Below are positions 34,269-45,945 of a stretch of DNA of 64,000 bases, one piece after another. The notes under the pieces are model-generated. The model had not been told where the DNA came from, searched no databases, and saw only the letters and a program-made list of their open reading frames with translations. Made by a program: the position numbers and the translations under genes. Location of the stretch: contig NC_084800.1 in the NCBI RefSeq assembly GCF_963169125.1, forward strand, positions 55,288,866 to 55,352,865. The letters run 5' to 3'. Source of the DNA: Humulus lupulus (Eukaryota; Streptophyta; Magnoliopsida; Rosales; Cannabaceae). Numbering within the stretch: position 1 is the stretch's first letter; each line of letters opens with the position of its first letter.

Positions 34269-35587
34269 TATATTTGAATATTTTAATAATAAAATTTTGT
34301 TTGAAAAAGTAAAATAATAATTTATTTTATTCAAATAAACTATTTTAAAGATTTTTATAAAATATAACATTATTTCAACTAAATAATTGAATGGCATATG
34401 TTATATCCATCAACTTGTGTGTGATAATTAAAAAGAAGAAACAACACCTCAGTACATGAACTTGGCAAAAGCAGAAGACTAGCTCTTAGAAAGGAATATA
34501 CTCGGGTAAAAGTACAAAAATGAATTATGCTCAAAGCGTGCCTCAATTAATATTGAAGAGGTGCTTGGGCACAAGTGAGACTTCGTGACCAAGCTCACTT
34601 TAGAAGAATGATTCCAAGTAAATAAATGACAATATTCCAAAGGACTGCTCAGGACATGCCTAACAAGAGTACGAGCAAGAGAATCTCATCTAGTAGTAAA
34701 ATAGAATCCAAAGCTGCATTAATTAGTATTTGTTGATTAGTCGAACCAGTAAAATAAAAGTTGTTGTGTAATGTATATAATTAAAATAGATTTAGCTATC
34801 TGAATTTGAGTGTTGGAATGTAACAAATCAAGTAATTATTTCCTTGATCAAAAGAAAAAACCTAGGACACCGTTCACCATATTAATAAGGGAGTCGTTGT
34901 GAAAAATGTAAGCTAGTTTTGACCAAGTCAGAACGCTCCCAAATTCGCACCCCCAAAGAAATCAATAAACACATTGATGGATTTAGGCTAGTTTTTTTTT
35001 AGGTCGAAACACTATGATTAGATTATCTTGTTTCCTTTTCATTTTTCAATTATTTGTAATTCATAACCACCTTTTTCTCTAATTATAGTTGACAAAAGTC
35101 TGCGTCCACATTTTGGTTCTTAATTGATAGAACTGTAAGTCTTCCCAATTTCTCAAGTTCAGTCGTGCCACTAGTAGCCCTACACTTACTGATCTCGGAA
35201 ACAGCTGTTGTTAGAGGGTAGCTGCTCCTGCTAAGTTTGTATCGATATCGTCACATAGCACAACACATTTGTGACCTAGAAGAGATTAAGAAAGCTGCAA
35301 ACCTAACAAGCCGAGTTCGTGATCGTCTTAGTGGAGATAAGTAAAACCCCATGATAAATGGTAATATACAAAAATAAGGGGCAAAATGTGTAAAATATTT
35401 ACGTAAAAAATATGTGAATTAAGGGGTATAATACAAAAATAAAATGTATGAGAAATATCATATTAGAGTAAATATAAAAAATGAATTAAATTATATATAA
35501 ATATATATGATTTTTTTATAAATACAATTAAGACGGGGCGGTTGCCCTCCCAATACCTATTGAAGTTCGCCTATATCTATAACGAAA
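34269..35587. other. Spacer with a possible LTR remnant
   Basis: AT-rich DNA. The part at about 34430-35112 ends TTGACAAAAGTCTGCGTCCACA, much like the end of the LTR at 25849, and may be a decayed LTR. The sequence after it (35113-35345) has no recognisable coding. No gene was seen. Confidence 0.45.
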
Positions 35588-35940
35588 CACTACTACAAAA
35601 TTGGGTTTTCCTGATACTCAACCACGACAGTCAACTCTATTGACTGTCGCAATTGCTTAGCGGGACTCTACGCCGACAGTTAAAAACTGTAGGCATAGAG
35701 ACCAACATCGACAGCTAATAACTGTCACCGTTGCTTTTGACTGTCGCTATTGACCCCAACGCCGATAGTTAATTTGAGACCAATGCCGACAGTTAAAATG
35801 GGTCGCTATTGACCCCAACGTCGACAGTTAATTCAAGACTAATGCCGACAGTTAAATGTTGTCGCTATTGACTCCAACGCCGACAGTTAATAAAAATCCA
35901 ATGCCGACAGTCATAAAATGTCGCCAAAATTCAAATAAAA

Positions 35941-36362
35941 AATTATAATTAATGAATAGTATAATTTGAAAAATAAATTAAATTATGTAAATATCTATAT
36001 TTATAAAAATTATGTATTTATTAAAAACTTTTGAAACTATGTTTTTTTTTTTTAAAATTTCATATTATTAACTTTTGTATTTATAATAATTTTTATATCA
36101 AAATTTAAATTTATTATTCTTTAACATATTTATAAAATTAACTATATTATTAACTATATAATTCTTTAACATATTTATAAAAATTGTATTAGTTAAAATA
36201 GAGTTGTTTTATTAATTGGAAAAATATTGTAAAAACATTAATGAATAATATAATTTTAAAAATAAACTAAATTATGTAAATATATATATTTAGAAAAATT
36301 ATGTATTTATTAAAAACTTTTAAAACTAGATTTTTTTTTGTTTCTAAAATTTTTATATTATT
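35941..36362. repeat. Direct repeat of about 125 bp
   Basis: AT-rich copies at about 35941-36068 and 36237-36362 share the same order of words (ATTAATGAATA, AAATTATGTAAATAT, AAATTATGTATTTATTAAAA). They lie inside the CACTA-like region. Confidence 0.65.
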
Positions 36363-37019
36363 AAATAAGAGTAGGGATCAAATTTATAATCAAAACAAAA
36401 AGAAGAGATAAATAACAAATAAATTTATTATTCATATGATAGTTGACGAAAAGAATAAATAAAGAGCACGAGTCTTCGAGAACGACCCTCAAATGTATAT
36501 GTAAGACTATGCAAAAGTTTTTGCAAACCGCCCAATCTGAATAAACTGTCAAAATTAAAGCGAAAAAACAAACAAAAAATGGAACCTGAATAACGAGACA
36601 AAAATTCAAACCGTCCAATTATTATATTTGGTGGTTTGAGAATTATACTAACCCGCCCAATATAACCATAATAAATCGATTAAGAGTTTTTTTTTTTTCA
36701 TTTACATATACATATATTATTATATATATTATATGTAATATTAAATATTATTTTGAAATCTTTAACAATGAATTTAGAATAATGATTTAAACTTTCAATT
36801 TAGAATAATATGTCTAAGTTTGGAAGATATGTACTATACTTTTAGTTTGTTGAATCTAATTATTTAAATATTTTATTTTAAAAAAAAAAACTTAAGATTG
36901 GCTTGGGTGGGTTAACCCAACCAAAGTGCTTAATACATTGGACAGTTTAAACTTTTTTTCTTAATTGGAGAGCCTTGTCGTCGCGTCATTCGCCTGGTTT
37001 CCAAAAAGCCAAGAGAGAG

Positions 37020-37130
37020 AGGCCATGACAGAGAGACGGAACGAGAGAGAAAGAGAGAAGAGAAAGGCCGAGGTAGAGAGAAACGAGAAGAGAAAGGCTG
37101 AGATAGAGAATGAGAAAAGAGAGGTTGAAG
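37020..37130 (+). repeat. GA-rich purine tract
   Basis: Repeated GAGAGAGA, AGAGAAAGGC and GAGATAGAG words over about 110 bp; low-complexity purine sequence. Confidence 0.8.
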
Positions 37131-37422
37131 ACAATTAGGTTAAGAATTAAATGGGCTTCGACCAAGATTTATTTTTAATATAAAAGCATTCGCGTCAGTG
37201 GGGCATTGATACAAATGTCGAGGTTTGTGTCAGTGCCCCACTGACGCAAACACTCCCCTTAATAGTGTCACCAAGCCACTGACTCAAACGATCCCCAATA
37301 ATGACGTCAGTGTTATAACTGATGCAAATACAATTTTATTTGTGATAGTGTCCAACTACCACAAATGCTAAATCTCAATCAAAAGACGTTGACTGACACA
37401 AAATGAATATTTTGGTGTAGTG

Positions 37423-38159
37423 CAGTGTATATATTTTTTGTGGTATGGTATGTAATATTTTTTTATGATATTTAATTTCTATCTTATTATACATATTGAT
37501 AATATATAATTTTGTATCATGATATATACATTTTAATGCTAGTATATAAATTAGTTAATATAGTATATACATTTTTTTAGTAATAATTTTGTAAGTTTTG
37601 TTGGTATATATTATTTTTCACCCAGTATATATATTTTGTGGTATGATATATCATTCAACAACCCATAAAAACGAAAAAAAATCAAAATAATTTTAAAATA
37701 AAAACTAATATAAATATACCATAATATTAAAATATTTAGAATAAAAAAGTAATTTACTAAAAGACTTATTTGTTAATATGTAATATTAAAAATGTGGGTA
37801 AACTATTTTACTACAAAATAAAAAACATAAACATTTAATTACTTTCACACACCATTAAAAGTCATTTGGCATCAAGTCCTATTTTTATATATAATTAGAT
37901 TGAATCCATTGTTAATTGCATTTTGACACTATAATCCTTCAACTTACCTAATCCAAATAAATTCTAATATAACTTTATTGTAATTGAAAATTCAATTTTT
38001 TATAATTAAATTATATTGTATTCATTTGATTAAATATAATTGGTTTGGAGCATCATATATATCCTAAAACAAATACAATAAATTAGTATTTTCGGGAGTA
38101 GTTGTCATTCTTGAAAAGAAGGAGGGTATAAGAGTAAATAAAGAGCCTCTACAAAATCT
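37423..38159. other. AT-rich spacer upstream of the first host gene
   Basis: Very AT-rich, with no open frame or known repeat recognised. It should include the promoter of the gene at 38401, but no TATA box could be picked out with confidence in such sequence. Confidence 0.6.
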
Positions 38160-38161
38160 CC

Positions 38162-38278
38162 ATGGCCTACCCTTCCAAGTTCCAAATGGTTTGTTTGTGC
38201 TTCTCCTCCGAGTTCCCTCGCTCCATCAGAGAGCAGAAGCATAGGCTCACTGACATTTCAAAGCTCCCTCTGTAATTA
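38162..38278 (+). other. Short upstream open frame in the leader exon
   Basis: ATG at 38162 opens a frame of 37 codons (MAYPSKFQMVCLCFSS...) ending TAA near 38275, in a leader exon that appears to be spliced at ATTGAAG/GTACTTAC (about 38310) to the coding exon at 38401. It may be an upstream frame that tempers translation of the main protein, or chance. Confidence 0.4.
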
Positions 38279-38400
38279 AACTTCATAAACGGCACCACCG
38301 TATTGAAGGTACTTACTTTGGATTGCCTTCAATTATGTTATGAGGGGATTTGAAAAGTTCGAATTATCTTATTTATTTTTTTAATATATATATTTTAAAG

Positions 38401-40229
38401 ATGGAGCCGGGTTCTAATGGCGAAGAACCCACATCGTGGGATGAGCTTTACAATATCAATCTTATGCCATCGGAGCTGTTTCTCAAGTTCCGTAAAGAAT
38501 TGCAGGGTTTTCGGTTTGGTGTCAATTTGGAGGTAAAATTCTATCATTTTTTTTCTTCTTCTTTTAAGCTGGTTAAGTGTGAATATTCTAAAGTTGTTAC
38601 CATTCATTTCTCAATGCACTATTTCTTATTCAAATTATGGTCACTCAACGACGTTTTCCCAGTACCACTTTATTTCTATTTCGGCCCCTTTTTGTGTGGA
38701 AATTGTTGTATTTGAATTAAGATGTTTGTTTGTTTGTTCTTGTTGATTAAATGACAGTAGACGATATTATTATTATGCTATATTTGTGCTTCACTGCAGC
38801 TTATCGTTTTGTAATTTGTCTAATGTATTCTGGCCATTGATTTTGGTTTGCTTAGCCCTTATCTAAGGTGTGGTAAACTACACTGCTCAGGTTTCATTCT
38901 TAGATTCCTGTATTTGAATACGAGTTGAAGACATTGTTTAAGTGTTCTAATGCTCTGTATCTTTATCCATATTAAGTTCAATTTGTTATCTTTTCTGATA
39001 GTTTGTGTTTATGTGTATGAACATAAGTATTGGTGCTGGCTAAATTGCATTCCTTTTGAAGACTTATACCCCTTTTTTTTTGGCTCAGTTTTATAATGCT
39101 CCATTGAATGACTTTCAAGGAAAGCTTGTGTTGAAGCCATTGTCTCCTGATAAAAAGTGGAAGTTCGTTTACGAGCCTCTCCAACAGGATGTCCGCCTTC
39201 TTTCAAAAAAAATTCCTGTAACCAAATATTTAAATCTCCAGGTATGATTTTCAACTAGCTTATTTTCTTGACCATCTCTTCGATCGACATGTTAAGATGT
39301 CAAAAAATTATCCAATGCCATCTTAACATACCCACCTTAAGTAGATTGATTACTTGTTTATTGATATCTTGGTAGGAAGTTTCTGCTTGCACTTAGAGAC
39401 GTCTTATGGATTTGAATTTTAGTGCTAAGGCCTGTTTGGCATGACTTTGCAAGCACTTTCAGAGTTCAAAAGTTACTTTGGACAGTGTTTGTGTGAATTT
39501 TAAAAGTACTTTTTGTATTTAGAAGCTCTTCTTAAAGAAGTAAATTCCGCCAGCTTTTTCAGAAAACTGTTGAAACAACAAGAGGATCTGTTCTGTTTTT
39601 TGTTTGAATGAAATTTTAATATTTTCTAATTTATCCTTGTTCTAAATTAAAGAAATAAAAATGATAACATTAAAATATATTTTTTGAGATTTGAAAAGCT
39701 CTTTTAAAGTATACTATCCCAACGGTAAATAAAGCTTAAGTTTCTCGTCTTTTACTGTAAAAATTATAGAAGAAGTAAAAATTATGTGAAACGAGCCCCT
39801 TAGTAATCACACTCAACTTTGTCTACTATTGACAGGTTGGAATAGGCCATAACTTTCTCATGCATGCAACTGGTTGGAAATGGAAGCTTAGTACATGTTT
39901 TGGTGGAGATGGTATATCTCGAATCCGTAACAAAACATCACTTGGCTTGTTCCCTGGTGTGGATATGCGATTTGGGTGGAGGGCTGATTATGTCCTTCCA
40001 GAAATTACTGGGTAAGTACTTAAAGTCTTTAATGAGTTTGGCTCTCCAAGTGTCAACATTTATTTCGGTTTTTATGTATACGTCTCCTTTAAATACCAAG
40101 AATTATAATTCTTGAACTGATAGGGCGCTAGGCACTGGCGAACCATTGTTCAACATGAACTCAGGAAAGTTCCAAGCATCACTAGACAGAGTTGAGACCA
40201 TTCTAACCCATTCGGACGAAGTGATTTAA
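38401..40229 (+). CDS. Spliced host gene, 188-residue protein of unknown function (possible DUF7781)
   Basis: Four coding exons with GT-AG borders and consistent phase: 38401-38532, 39089-39241, 39836-40011 and 40124-40229. The ATG follows directly after a TTTAAAG acceptor, so the 5' leader has its own intron. The protein starts MEPGSNGEEPTSWDELYNINLMP, continues through FRFGVNLE and KWKFVYEPLQQDV, and has a Trp/Gly-rich centre (GIGHNFLMHATGWKWKL, FGWRADYVLPEITG) that could form beta strands. It ends TILTHSDEVI. No signal peptide or membrane span is obvious. From memory it resembles a plant-specific family called DUF7781; this is not certain and no function is known to me. All exons are open, so it is probably a working gene. 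Intron 3 of the transcript (39242-39835) carries a small hAT-type insertion. Confidence 0.75.
39427..39799. mobile_element. Small hAT-type MITE inside an intron
   Basis: About 370 bp with ends AAGGCCTGTTTGGC and GTGAAACGAGCCCC (complement GGGGCTCGTTTCAC), the pattern of plant hAT MITEs, and flanks TTAGTGCT and TTAGTAAT, an imperfect 8-bp duplication. It lies between exons 39089-39241 and 39836-40011 and leaves the splice sites intact. Confidence 0.6.
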
Positions 40230-41440
40230 ACTGGTCAGAAACACTCAGAAGACCGGGTATGCATTTTCTTGACATTGATAAGAATTGCCGAGTGAATTTA
40301 TTGTTTACTATTAGGGCCAGATTTATCCAACTTCATCAGCTACTTTTATGTTTTTCACTGTATTTTGCAGCTGGGGATTTGGAGACAAGGCATATGCAAA
40401 TACTTGTAATTCTTCAATGGTGGAAGATGAATCACTCATTTAACCCTGGATTCGATATTTCTTCATATCAGCTAATGGTCTCGGCTTCTGAGGATGCTGC
40501 ATGCACCACAAGCAACATGGTGTGTTGTAATTTCCTGTGCTGATTGAAGATTTATTTTTAATATAACCATTATATTTCATCTAGTTGGCTTCACTGGGAT
40601 GTTACTGTATGCCACTTTGGAAGTTCCTGTATAGCTAGACAAAAGAGCCAGATGATAATAAATTATTATATTGTAACTTTAATATAATATAACAATAATT
40701 ATATAATTATTTGTTTAGTAAAATTACAGTTCTTAGACAGTCCCATCCAATAATATGTATAAGTGCATATTAATTTATAGTCTTCGTTGTATTTCTTTTT
40801 TCTGACCCTTTTTTTTATTTTTTGGATTTATCGGATCTCCATTCAATGCATAGCCCATTGTTTTTATTTTCTTCTTCTTGAGTTCCAGTATGGTCTATTT
40901 GTCTTTATGTAACCTCATTCGATTTTTTTCTTTTTCAAATTTTCTTGAATCTAGGTGTCATTTCTTACTAAGAAAAACACTAGATAGTAACAGATGTGGA
41001 ACCACACTTAAATTAAAGTACGTTTATTATTCCCTTTCAAAAATAAAAAGTACGTTGTTCTCAAAGGAAAAAAAGTACGTTTATACGTTACTAGAACACA
41101 AATCAGGATTAGATTCCAGCAATGACAGATCAACGGTCACGATTTTCTAGTGTTCATTTACATTGCATTGGAAATTGACTATTTTATATACTCTTTGGGT
41201 TCGGAAAATCTAGACAAACAGTTCCAATATTAATGATTGAGCTAAGTCACGAGTGTAATATTTTTGAAAAATAAAAAGAAAAAGGCTGAGTCATAAGTGG
41301 TGCAGGCGAGGTACAGACCTCAAAAATTTAAAACTCTGAGGAGGGAATATTATTATTAAGCCATTCATTTTACTCATTCGATGATAAAAGTGGGGACTTT
41401 TCCCACGTAGCCGTTGTAGACATCCATCCCTACAACGGTT
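40230..41440. other. 3' region of the first host gene and spacer
   Basis: An acceptor-like TTTTGCAG at about 40370 precedes a 140-bp stretch of coding-like composition (LETRHMQILVILQWWKMNHSF in one frame), probably part of a spliced 3' untranslated region or a lost last exon. From about 40560 the sequence is AT-rich with no recognised feature. Confidence 0.45.
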
Positions 41441-41453
41441 GAATTACCACCTT

Positions 41454-41463
41454 ACTATAAAAA
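41454..41463 (+). promoter_or_regulatory. TATA box of the gene at 41535
   Basis: ACTATAAAAA lies 72 bp upstream of the ATG, with a TC-rich start region (CTCCCTCACCAACT) just before it. Spacing is normal for a plant core promoter. Confidence 0.65.
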
Positions 41464-41534
41464 TTCAAAACCTCCCTCTACTCCATCAACCAAACCAATT
41501 CAAAGTTCAAACAGACTAAGCTCCCTCACCAACT

Positions 41535-42170
41535 ATGGCTACCTCCAAAGCTATTCACCTCAGAAGCTCATTCTCCTTCCCAAACCTCCTCCTCTCCTGC
41601 CTCAACTTCACTCTCTTCATCCTCTCCGCCACCTCAATCGCTCCCATCATCCTCCTCCGAATGCCGCCCACTTCCTTTGGAATGGCGTTTCTCATGGTCT
41701 CCTCAATCTCCCTCCTTTCCTCCTTGGTCGGCTTCTACTCTCAGCTAGCCCACTTCTGCTTCATCACTCACGTTTCGCTTCTCCTCGCCTCATTGGTTGG
41801 ACAATTGCTCGGCGTACTAGCCTTGTTCACGAAGGAGAATTCGACCCTTTTGCTCCTTCATTCAAACCGGGACCCTAGAGAGGCCAAGCTCCTTGTGAGG
41901 CTGGAGTGTGGGGTGTTAACGGCCATGTTTCTTCTTCAGGTGGCCGTGTTTGTGCTCAGCTGCGCCGTGCATAGCTGTTGGGTGAGGGAGTATGAGGGTT
42001 TGGAGGCTGAGCGAGAGGCAGCGGCCAAGAAGCGTAGCCGGAGGATCGCGCAGGTTCAAGAGGAGTCCATGGCCAATGCGGAGAAGATTAAGGAGATTAA
42101 GGCCAAGGAGTTGGAGGATAGGTTGAAGAGCAAATATGGTCAATGGGTCAAAACTGATTTTGAAGGCTGA
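41535..42170 (+). CDS. Predicted four-span membrane protein, function unknown
   Basis: 211 residues in one exon; the start MATSKAIHLRSS has a good plant context (CTATGGCT). Four hydrophobic segments lie at about residues 17-38 (LLLSCLNFTLFILSA), 48-67, 72-98 (HVSLLLASLVGQLLGVLAL) and 125-146 (LTAMFLLQVAVFVLSCAV). A charged, helical tail follows from about 150 to 211 (EAEREAAAKKRSRRI, then KIKEIKAKELEDRL), likely coiled coil in the cytosol. The topology recalls plant tetraspanin-like and DUF1218-type proteins, but no diagnostic motif was seen, so no family is assigned. Third positions are GC-rich and differ sharply from the surrounding AT-rich DNA, as expected for a real gene. There are no stops or frame damage. 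Confidence 0.85.
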   Translation: MATSKAIHLRSSFSFPNLLLSCLNFTLFILSATSIAPIILLRMPPTSFGMAFLMVSSISLLSSLVGFYSQLAHFCFITHVSLLLASLVGQLLGVLALFTKENSTLLLLHSNRDPREAKLLVRLECGVLTAMFLLQVAVFVLSCAVHSCWVREYEGLEAEREAAAKKRSRRIAQVQEESMANAEKIKEIKAKELEDRLKSKYGQWVKTDFEG

Positions 42171-43500
42171 TAAATGAAAGAGTGACCTGACCTCCTGTAT
42201 ATTAGTTTGAACTTCAAACTATTTTGGTTTCGGCTTTTGGCTTGTGCTTTCATTATTGTTTGTTGTGTTGGGTCCGGTCACTATGGGTGTGGCTATACTG
42301 GTTGCGTGTGGCGAATGTTGTACTGTAGAGTGTTTTAACTCAATTTCGGATTTGAACAAGAGGGAGAATCACCAATACACAAACACACGCACGTTTGGTA
42401 GACAGGACTAATTTTTACTTGATATAGGTGGATTATGTTTATATACTTCTATTATATACTACCATATACTACAATGGGAGCAACTAAAGGTGATTAAGTT
42501 GTTCTTTCGTAATTTTTTTAATAAATCTAACCAATAAAAAAAAAAAAAAAAAACAAGCAACTTTGCCACTTTTGGACAAATTTGTCAATTTATTTTTAAA
42601 AAAATCTCCCACCACTGACAACCACTGACAAGCAACTCTCCAATCCACTCCCATTAGAGTTGCTCTAAAAACAACAACAGGTCACTAGTATGTATGCATG
42701 TCCTGAGCAAGTCCAATGGGACTGCTTCCCTGCATTTTGCTGCTGTTTAACAGCATATCAAACCCAATCAAACTACAAATGTTACCCCATTTATAAAATG
42801 CTACAGTGCACTATTTATATATGTAGCAAACGGAAAATTCTTTTTATATTTTTATATTAATATTTTATAAATAAATACATGTGTATTTTATTTATAAAAT
42901 AAATTAATATAATAATATAGAATATATTTTGGTATTGTGGTTGGAATGGAAAAAAAAATAATGTTAAAATTTCATTATTTTAGTGTTGATTTAACATCAA
43001 AATGATTTTGATAGTTGGAGTTAGTATGATGACACTAATGCTGGCCAAAAAACTAGTTCGGAAGATGCGTTACTAATTTAAGGTTTCAGGCTGATCGTGT
43101 GATAAACAATACTCGGTTTAAGTTTGTCTCATTTTTTATATATTATGTTTGTTGTTGCTTCTTCTATTTGAATATTATTATGATAGTATTGATGTTTTAA
43201 TAAATATACATATTATAGTTGATATTTTAATAAAATGTTATTATAATGTTTATTTTATTTAAATATTATCATATTTTTAATAAATGTCATAAGGTTTATA
43301 GTATTACTAATCAAAAGAGAAATTTACATAAATATGAGAAAAAAAGATGAGTTTTTATATTTATGGTCAAAAAAGAAATGTTACAAAATATGGTGAATTT
43401 AAAAAAAAAATTAAACATGTGAATTCCATGAAATATAAAAATTAAATTACCATATTTTTACACAAAATTCTCTTACACTTTCTCATCATCTTCTTTCTCT
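42171..43500. other. Spacer downstream of the membrane-protein gene
   Basis: The 3' untranslated region probably covers about 42171-42350. An inverted pair GGGAGCAACT (about 42477) and AGTTGCTCT (about 42658) with an A-run between them suggests a small MITE. The rest, about 42830-43440, is very AT-rich and empty. Confidence 0.5.
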
Positions 43501-43651
43501 CTCACATTTATTCTCTCTTCATTTTCTCATTTCTCCTTCTCTCCTTCCCCACTTGGTTCTTTCTTCTCAGCCCTTCGCCGGAGACACTACCTCTGCCCTC
43601 CACCGGCGACGCAGCCCCCCACCCCCCGACAATGATGCAACTCCATCGCCC

Positions 43652-43684
43652 TCTTCTTCTTCTTCTTCTTCTTTTTCTTCTTCT
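43652..43684 (+). repeat. TTC microsatellite
   Basis: A run of CTTCTT units within a longer pyrimidine tract (43480-43690). Confidence 0.9.
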
Positions 43685-44039
43685 ATTGCTGGTGGTGGTG
43701 GTGGTTTTAATGTTTTTCTTTTGGTTGTTCTTGTTGCTCTTCTTATTTTTCATATTTGATTTTGCATTTTAAATCTGATTTTGCACTTTAGATCTGATTT
43801 TTTTTTCTTCCAGCCCTAACTGTAATCGGTTAACATCACGATTTGTTTATTTATTTTTTTCAAATCTGATTTTTTTTCAGACATGTTTAAGTAACCAGGC
43901 ACTACGACAACCGATTCTTTTTTTTCATATTTAATTTTTTTTTCAAACTTAGTTGTAACTAGATAAAATAACAATCCATTTAGATTTTTTTTTGTATAGA
44001 TCGGATTTTCTTTCCAGGTCTAGATAAGTAACCAGTTAC

Positions 44040-44749
44040 TAGGGGTGTTCATAAAACTGCTCACACCGCACAAACCGCCCACACCACACCACACCACACC
44101 GTACCGCAATTTGCGGTTTAGAACCCTTCGCGGTGCAGTTGTGGTTTGTATTTTTGCCAAACTACGCGGTGTGGTGCGGTTTGCGGTTTTAAATTTTATA
44201 AATGCGGTTCAAACCACACCGCACAACATCATTATATATATTAACTTTTTATATTATTTTTTTTCAATTTTACTACATTTAAAGTTAATGCATAAATATT
44301 TATATAGTATAATATAATATACAAAATATCTAGAAAGAAATATAATGTTTCATAAGATGCTAACACATATTCTACTTCAATCTAAAGATAATCCTCCTTA
44401 ATTAAAATAATATTTACTTTTATATTACATTTTTTATTTGTTATTAGTTTGTTATATTTTGATTGTTTTGCTTAAAGTTTATTAGCTTGTTGTACATTTA
44501 ATTATTTTGTTAAACACTCTTTGGTAATGAGATTTATTATGAATCTTTCTTAATTATAATATTTAATTGTTAAATTATTTGGCGATAGGTATAAACCGCC
44601 AAAACCGCACCGCATTTTTGCGGTGCGGTTTATACGGTTTGAGGTCTATGCGGTGCAGGTTGCGGTTTGGAAAATTGTTCAAATCGCATATGCGGTGTGC
44701 TCCAAAAAATTAGAGAAAAACCGCACCAACCACACCACGAACACCCCTA
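44040..44749. mobile_element. hAT-like non-autonomous element
   Basis: 710 bp with inverted ends TAGGGGTGTTC and GAACACCCCTA, flanked by CCAGTTAC (44032-44039) and CTAGTTAC (44750-44757), an 8-bp duplication with one mismatch. Many GCGGTTT/AAACCGC words lie near both ends, as in hAT subterminal regions. No transposase is encoded. Confidence 0.85.
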
Positions 44750-45039
44750 CTAGTTACCATCGTAACTTTTTTTTTTTCAGATCTGTTTTTTTTTTTCAAA
44801 CCTAGCTGTAACTAATTACGATTATGATTATTTTACATTTTTTTATTTGGATCCTATTTGTTTTCAGGTCTGGCTAAGTAACTGGTTACCATCACAACTA
44901 TTTTTTTATAAATATTTTTTTCAAACCTAATTGTAACCGGTTACCTTCGCACTCAATTTAGTTTATTTTTTTCATATCAATTTTTTTCTCCAAATCTCAC
45001 TAAGTAACCAATTACAATTCAGCTGGTATTTTGACAAGG

Positions 45040-45945
45040 GATATTTGCGGTGAAAATACCTTACTTTTTTCACTTTATTACACTTAAATACATAAGTTTT
45101 TTTTTTTGCGGCTAAACTACCTTCCATCAACATTTTTGGCAGTCGTAGGTACCTCATCGTTAACTGCCAAGTAAACTCACGTGTGGCAGTCTTTGATTGG
45201 TCCACGTTATTTATGATTTATTTTTATTCAAAAATTCATTTAAAGATTTAAAAATCAAATAAAAATGATTAAAAATATAATAAAATTTAAAAATAAAAAA
45301 CTTAATTTAAAAAAATACCTAAATTAAATTTCAAACAAAATTAATTAGATATTTTCTTTTCTTCTCTCTCTTCATGGTTATTCTTCTCCTCATTCATTCT
45401 TTTTTTTTTTCATCCATGCTTGAAACTTTTCTTCTCTCTCTTCGTGGTGGACTTGAGGCTGGAAACTATGGAAGATGGTGATGTCGGGGCTGAGTTTGGA
45501 AGAGCCCAGGTGAGGTGAGGCAAGGAGAAGTGAGGGGTTGGGTTCTACTTTTTAGATCAAGTTTTTTTTGCCTTCCAGATTTCTTTATACACGAATTTAT
45601 GTATGGTTTAGAAGATCCCAGGCAAGGTGACGGCAAGGAGATCGCCGTAGGTAGAGGTTTTCAAAGCTAGATGTTTGAAGGTGCACAATGGGAGATGAAC
45701 ACAAGCCAAAATTAATTCAGATTTTTCAAACAACCAAAAATTAAATTGATGTAGGTCTGGGTGTTTGAAGGTGCACATTGTTGCTCTCATTCTCATATGA
45801 ATAGCGACAACCTACTGTACAGACCTTTCGTAGGTCTAGGTGTTTGAATGTGCACATTGTTGCTCTCATTCTAAAAAATAAAAATGTTGACAGAAGGTAT
45901 TTTAGCCGCAAAAAAAGGCTTAGGTATTTAAGTGTAATAGTACAT
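45040..45945. mobile_element. Inverted-repeat element with GCCGCAAA ends
   Basis: The left arm (about 45090-45145, TTACACTTAAATACATAAG then TTTGCGGCTAAACTACC) matches the reverse complement of the right arm (about 45885-45945). No coding frame. The outermost bases GGGATATTTGCGG on the left match the right end of the element at 23860-24783, so the two belong to one family. Confidence 0.7.

Larger units (their letters stand above)
35588..37422. mobile_element. CACTA (En/Spm)-like ends
   Basis: The left end CACTACTACAAAATTGGG at 35588 is followed by about eight copies of words like CGACAGTTAA and TGTCGCTATTGA up to 35935. The right end TTTTGGTGTAGTG at 37422 is the complement of CACTACACCAAAA, preceded by repeated ACTGACGCAAA-type words (37185-37400). 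No transposase frame is present between them. The flanking three bases (AAA and CAG) do not match and the subterminal words differ, so the two ends may come from different elements. Confidence 0.7.

Noticed and set aside
36361..36618. 85-codon minus-strand hydrophobic frame
   Set aside because: AT-rich spacer within the CACTA-like region; composition alone explains the hydrophobic residues.
43553..43759. 68-codon frame rich in Ser, Pro and Gly with a hydrophobic end
   Set aside because: It begins at TTG, not ATG, within a pyrimidine tract and TTC microsatellite, and has no gene context.
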